Shown: positions 60,611 to 64,000 of the stretch, in pieces | How the letters are laid out: each line of letters starts with the position of its first letter | Position numbering within the stretch: position 1 is the first letter of the stretch | NCBI GenBank assembly: GCA_024811115.1 | Contig: JAKOGH010001201.1 | Location: forward strand, 1 to 64,000 | Length of the DNA: 64,000 nt | Direction of reading: 5' to 3' | From: Terana coerulea | Lineage: Eukaryota; Basidiomycota; Agaricomycetes; Polyporales; Phanerochaetaceae | Notes under the pieces: model-generated | The model's input: only the letters and a program-made list of their open reading frames with translations | The model's database searches: none | Told to the model about the DNA's origin: nothing | Translations under genes and position numbers: made by a program

Positions 60611-62459
60611 GGTCGTGGTCGTCCGGAAATAAGCTGTGAAGCGCCCACATCGTGGCACTTTCGTCTCAATCTGGTAACCATGTTGGTTTGTTCGACTCGG
60701 ACCAGGCGTCCTCAAACAGTCCTCAAACGCTCTGCGCTGTCCATTTGCAACTAAGTATGGGACTAGCCATCGAACTGATAGACGATGGCATCTTGGGTGC
60801 TAAGAAGTCAATTTGAATGTCGCGCCCATCCTGATGTCTGGGCTTTCCGCCCGCGACTGGCACCTAACGTCTGAGCCGACGGCATACCTGACCGTGTCCC
60901 GAGATATATCGGACCCGTGGAGCGCGGTAAAGTGACTTAACAAACTTTGAACAAACGTACGAATCACATTTTATAGTGTCCGAGCATCCGTACAGCATCA
61001 TGTGCAATATTGCGTTATGCTTCCCAAGGACACTACTGCGCGAACACCGACAGACGACGCTTCTCTGATCACAGCATTCGCAGTTGTCAGTGAAGCTTAA
61101 AGCATGGTGTAACTCCAAAAAAAAATCCGAATAACTCGCAATGCACGCTCCCTTATCTGAGAGCCAATACACTGCGCCTCTGATCTCTACTATCAAGGTA
61201 GTCATCGTGTGACCGTACCACGTCAACTGATCGAGCGTGAATTTCCGCCGATGCTTGAACCAAGGACCTGGTCACATCAATGGCCTTCAACATGTTCGAT
61301 ATCACAGCGGCTGTTTTAGACTGATAACATCTAGAATTGACAGTGCGCTTCAGTCCCTTCATTGATTGAGTTTCATTGAAGTCCAATGGAGGCAGAGTGC
61401 GAACAAACCAAACCCAAGTCGCCATTATTAGGGCAGCACTTGACACCGAGAAACTACCAGAGAGGAAGCCAAGGGTGACTGGGTGTCGCTATCTCCTACC
61501 GTGTTGACCCGCTGCTGCTTCTCATGGGATTGACGGTGTCCAGAAGTGAAGAAGTGGCCAGATAGGGTGCAGACAAAAGGCAAATAAGCCTTGGCTGCGG
61601 CTGTGGGCCATCGGAAACTTCTCCGCGAAGGCGGACTTGAGTGGGAAGGTATGGTGTGCTTGGACGGCACCTGCCTATTCGCACCGCTGTGGTTTATAGG
61701 GCGGGCAGCGAGTCTAGAAGCGTGTGCATGCGTGAACGGCATGATGATTGGGGTGGGCCGAAAATGAATGCGGGCTCGCACAGGGATCGATGGACATGTG
61801 GTCTGGGAGACATGCATAGCGTAAGTGACGTTGAGATTGAATCTTAGATGAAAACATACGAACGGGTGGTTGCCGCGGCCAGTGGGAGCGGTCACTACGT
61901 TCTGGTGGGCGCACGGCTGACGAGTCACAGGGTGCTAGTATCTGGATATATAGGGAGAGCACCCAGAACAGCGGAGAGCGATGGGCAGGTTCGAGGGGAC
62001 AACGTTCCTGATCGCGCCAGGCGGGGCTATGCACGCAGAAGAGATAGAGTGCAGGACCGGTGCGTCTGGGCGGGGCGGCCGATATCTGGTGGGAAGGATC
62101 AGCGGCGTTGCAGGGCAGGCGTCTGTGGGCACTGCTGGGAGAAGCCGTGCCTGGCCTCGCCGCCCGAAGAAGCAGCTTGCCCCCGATTTGGGACATGCCG
62201 CCGGGAACGCTTTATGAGGCAGATTGTGCTTCTTGATTGATGCATTGATCGGAAGTGCGCGCCTGAAGATGCACGCGCCACGTGTCCGGTGTACGTAGGA
62301 GGGCGCCTGTGGGACCCAGGAGGTTGGCGGGTTGACTGACGGGGAGAACGGATTCCGTACATAAGGCGCGGCGGCTCTTTGCCCACAGTCCCCTTGTCCA
62401 ACATCCATCACCTTCCCCTCTCCCCCACATCTGCCCCGTCCCGCTTCCCCTCCCGCGGA
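60611..62459. other. Long intergenic region between divergent genes
   Basis: 1.85 kb between the starts of the HCNGP gene (-) and the Tup1-like gene (+), the longest spacer in the window. I see no domain-bearing frame, tRNA or repeat. The pyrimidine-rich stretch at 62390-62455 should be the Tup1-like gene's leader. Confidence 0.5.
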
Positions 62460-64000
62460 ATGGCTTCCTCAATCTACAACGTACGTATCCATTATCGCCC
62501 CCACAGCCCTCTGCCTCGCTCACACCCACCCATCCTCCTCATCCCTTATTTGATCACCACGACAAACACAGCACAAACATCTCCAGCCGGCAGGCGCCGC
62601 TACCCAAGGCCCAAGCCAGCAGCCACATCACAGCATCCCACGACTCAACGAAGCCTTCGAGACCATTCGCCAGGAATATGACGCTTTGGCACGAGACTTT
62701 GAAGGCATGCGTGCTCAGCGTGACGAGTTTGAGAACAAGCGTGCGCTGCCATCTCTCCTGACACTCGTCACTTGACCAAATATATCTCCTCAGTTGCGGG
62801 ACAGGTCAATGAGTTGAACATCATTCGAGCCTCCCTTTATGAGCTAGAAGACCAGCTCCGTAAAGTGCGAGACAAGTACGAAGAAGACCTCCGCAAGGTC
62901 TCTGCCGAATTCCAGCAGTACAAGGCTCGCTACGAAGGCGTCGGCCGCGGAAGGCATCGCCAGTCTTGGACGTGGCGACCGGGATCGTGACCGGGATCGC
63001 GATCGAGAAAGGGACCGCGATAGAGACCGTGAACGGGATAGAGACAGGGACATGCGCATGGACCGTGAGCCGCCGCGCGACTCTATGAGCATGGGAGGTC
63101 CGCCTCCTCGGGGAGATGGTAGAGAAGTTCTTGGCCTCGGTCGTCCACTTGGTATTCCAGGTGGCCCTCCTGGTGCTCCACCGGAGGGTCAGCTGGTGGC
63201 TTGCCCCATGCGCCTCCTGTGGGACTTGGGGTAGGCGCAGGGCCAGGTGGTGGTGGAGGTTACAACGACCCTTTTACGCACGCGGTGAGAGAGACAGGGA
63301 TCGAGAGCGCGAGATGGAAAGAATGGCAGAGCGCGGAAACCGAGTAGACCAGAGGATGATGGAGATTAGGGAGAGGGAGATGAGGGAGCTGCGCGAAAGA
63401 GACAGATTGGATCGGGAGCGCGAGCGTGAACGCAGTGACATACGGTTGGACAGGGATCGTGGGGATGTCAAGAGAATCAAGACTGAGCGCGGGAAAATGG
63501 ACAGACAAGGTACGATTCTCTGTCGTCCTTGACTCCTACCTTGGCCCACACGTGGCTAGCTCTGCGAATTCTCTCCCTCTGACACCCTAATTTCTCACAG
63601 ACCCATACTCGCCTTCTCTCCAGTCTGTTCCCCATCAGACACCCCACACGCCTCACCAATCCATCGCTTTAGCTCCTGCACCCTCGGGACCTGGACCTCT
63701 TCCCACCCAACAGTCGCCTTCCGCTAATCACGTCTCTGCAGGGCCCGTACCAGGCCCTAGTGGATCTGGCGGACCTCTTTCTAACCCTTCCACTCACCCG
63801 ACGCCAAAATTGCCTTCTGCACCAGGACCTGGACCGTATGGCCCACAGCCACCGCCACCCAGCTCAAGCGGTCCTCAGCCGCCCACCCCAAGCGCGCCTC
63901 ATCCGCCAGGTCCACCTATTGGAGGCCCTCCTTCTTCGCTCGGTACTCCCAACCCTGCCGGCCCTTCTGCGCCTACGCCCGCGAACGGCCTCCCTCCACC
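62460..64000 (+). CDS. TUP1: Tup1-like transcriptional corepressor, N-terminal part (cut by window)
   Basis: Exons 62460-62480, 62587-62740, 62794 onward. Spliced, it reads SIPRLNEAFETIRQEYDALA and QRDEFENKLAGQVNELNIIR, then SLYELEDQLRKVRDKYEEDL: the tetramerising coiled coil of Tup1. A long Arg/Asp/Glu-rich stretch follows (62970-63060 and 63280-63480), then Pro/Gly/Ser-rich sequence to the window edge at 64000. The WD40 propeller expected at the C terminus is not inside the window, so the Tup1 call rests on the N-terminal helix. The frame changes near 62925, 63190 and 63275. Tup1 with Ssn6/Cyc8 represses many promoters. Confidence 0.65.

Noticed and set aside
61428..62529. Several 100-160-codon frames on both strands between HCNGP and Tup1-like genes
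   Set aside because: They overlap each other on opposite strands, have no motif and no plausible splice structure; treated as promoter DNA.
62970..63060. Possible tandem-repeat or satellite array
   Set aside because: The GACCGGGATCG-type repeats are in-frame Arg-Asp codons of the Tup1-like protein, not a separate repeat element.

Overview
The window looks like nuclear DNA of a filamentous basidiomycete (Agaricomycotina; order not resolvable by reading). Reasons: genes are packed on both strands, most carry 3-10 introns of about 45-65 nt with GT..AG ends, a White Collar-1 type LOV/PAS protein ends without a GATA zinc finger, and the rest is fungal core biology (Spt21/Ams2-type regulator, Skt5/Chs4, Sos7, Tup1-type N terminus).

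Layout. 1-6433 is a decayed Ty1/copia LTR retrotransposon read on the minus strand; its outer LTR starts at base 1. From 7.3 to 13.7 kb: a CCCH zinc-finger protein (-), divergent from a Fus3/Kss1-type MAP kinase (+), then a mitochondrial dehydrogenase kinase (+). From 13.9 to 24.7 kb: the blue-light receptor WC-1 (-), an Spt21/Ams2-family regulator (+) and a BTB + CAP-Gly protein (+). From 25 to 33.6 kb, all minus: Tsr3 rRNA modification enzyme, ADP/ATP carrier, zinc-type MDR alcohol dehydrogenase and the chitin synthase activator Skt5/Chs4. From 34.5 to 35.8 kb: two small proteins with cysteine-packed C termini (-). From 36.4 to 44.9 kb, all plus: ribosomal protein uL16, kinetochore protein Sos7, a small Med9-like protein, a secretory type I membrane protein and a kinesin. 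From 45.3 to 60.6 kb, mostly minus: an unresolved gene, a 938-residue coiled-coil protein, mitochondrial asparaginyl-tRNA synthetase, SmD1, a GH27 alpha-galactosidase, a weak plus-strand coiled-coil gene and an HCNGP/SAP30BP protein. From 62.46 kb to the right edge: the N-terminal part of a Tup1-like corepressor (+), cut by the window.

No operon logic is expected in this genome. Common themes are signalling and transcription (MAPK, WC-1, Spt21-like, Tup1-like), cell wall (Skt5, GH27) and mitosis (Sos7, kinesin, coiled-coil protein), without evidence that they form a cluster. I found no tRNA, rRNA, CRISPR or secondary-metabolite cluster.

A window-wide oddity: about ten otherwise intact host genes need single-base corrections, mostly in short homopolymer runs, to stay open. 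In six of them the exon phases close exactly after the correction. I read this as base-call error in the assembly more than as gene death, so reported lengths of those genes are corrected lengths.
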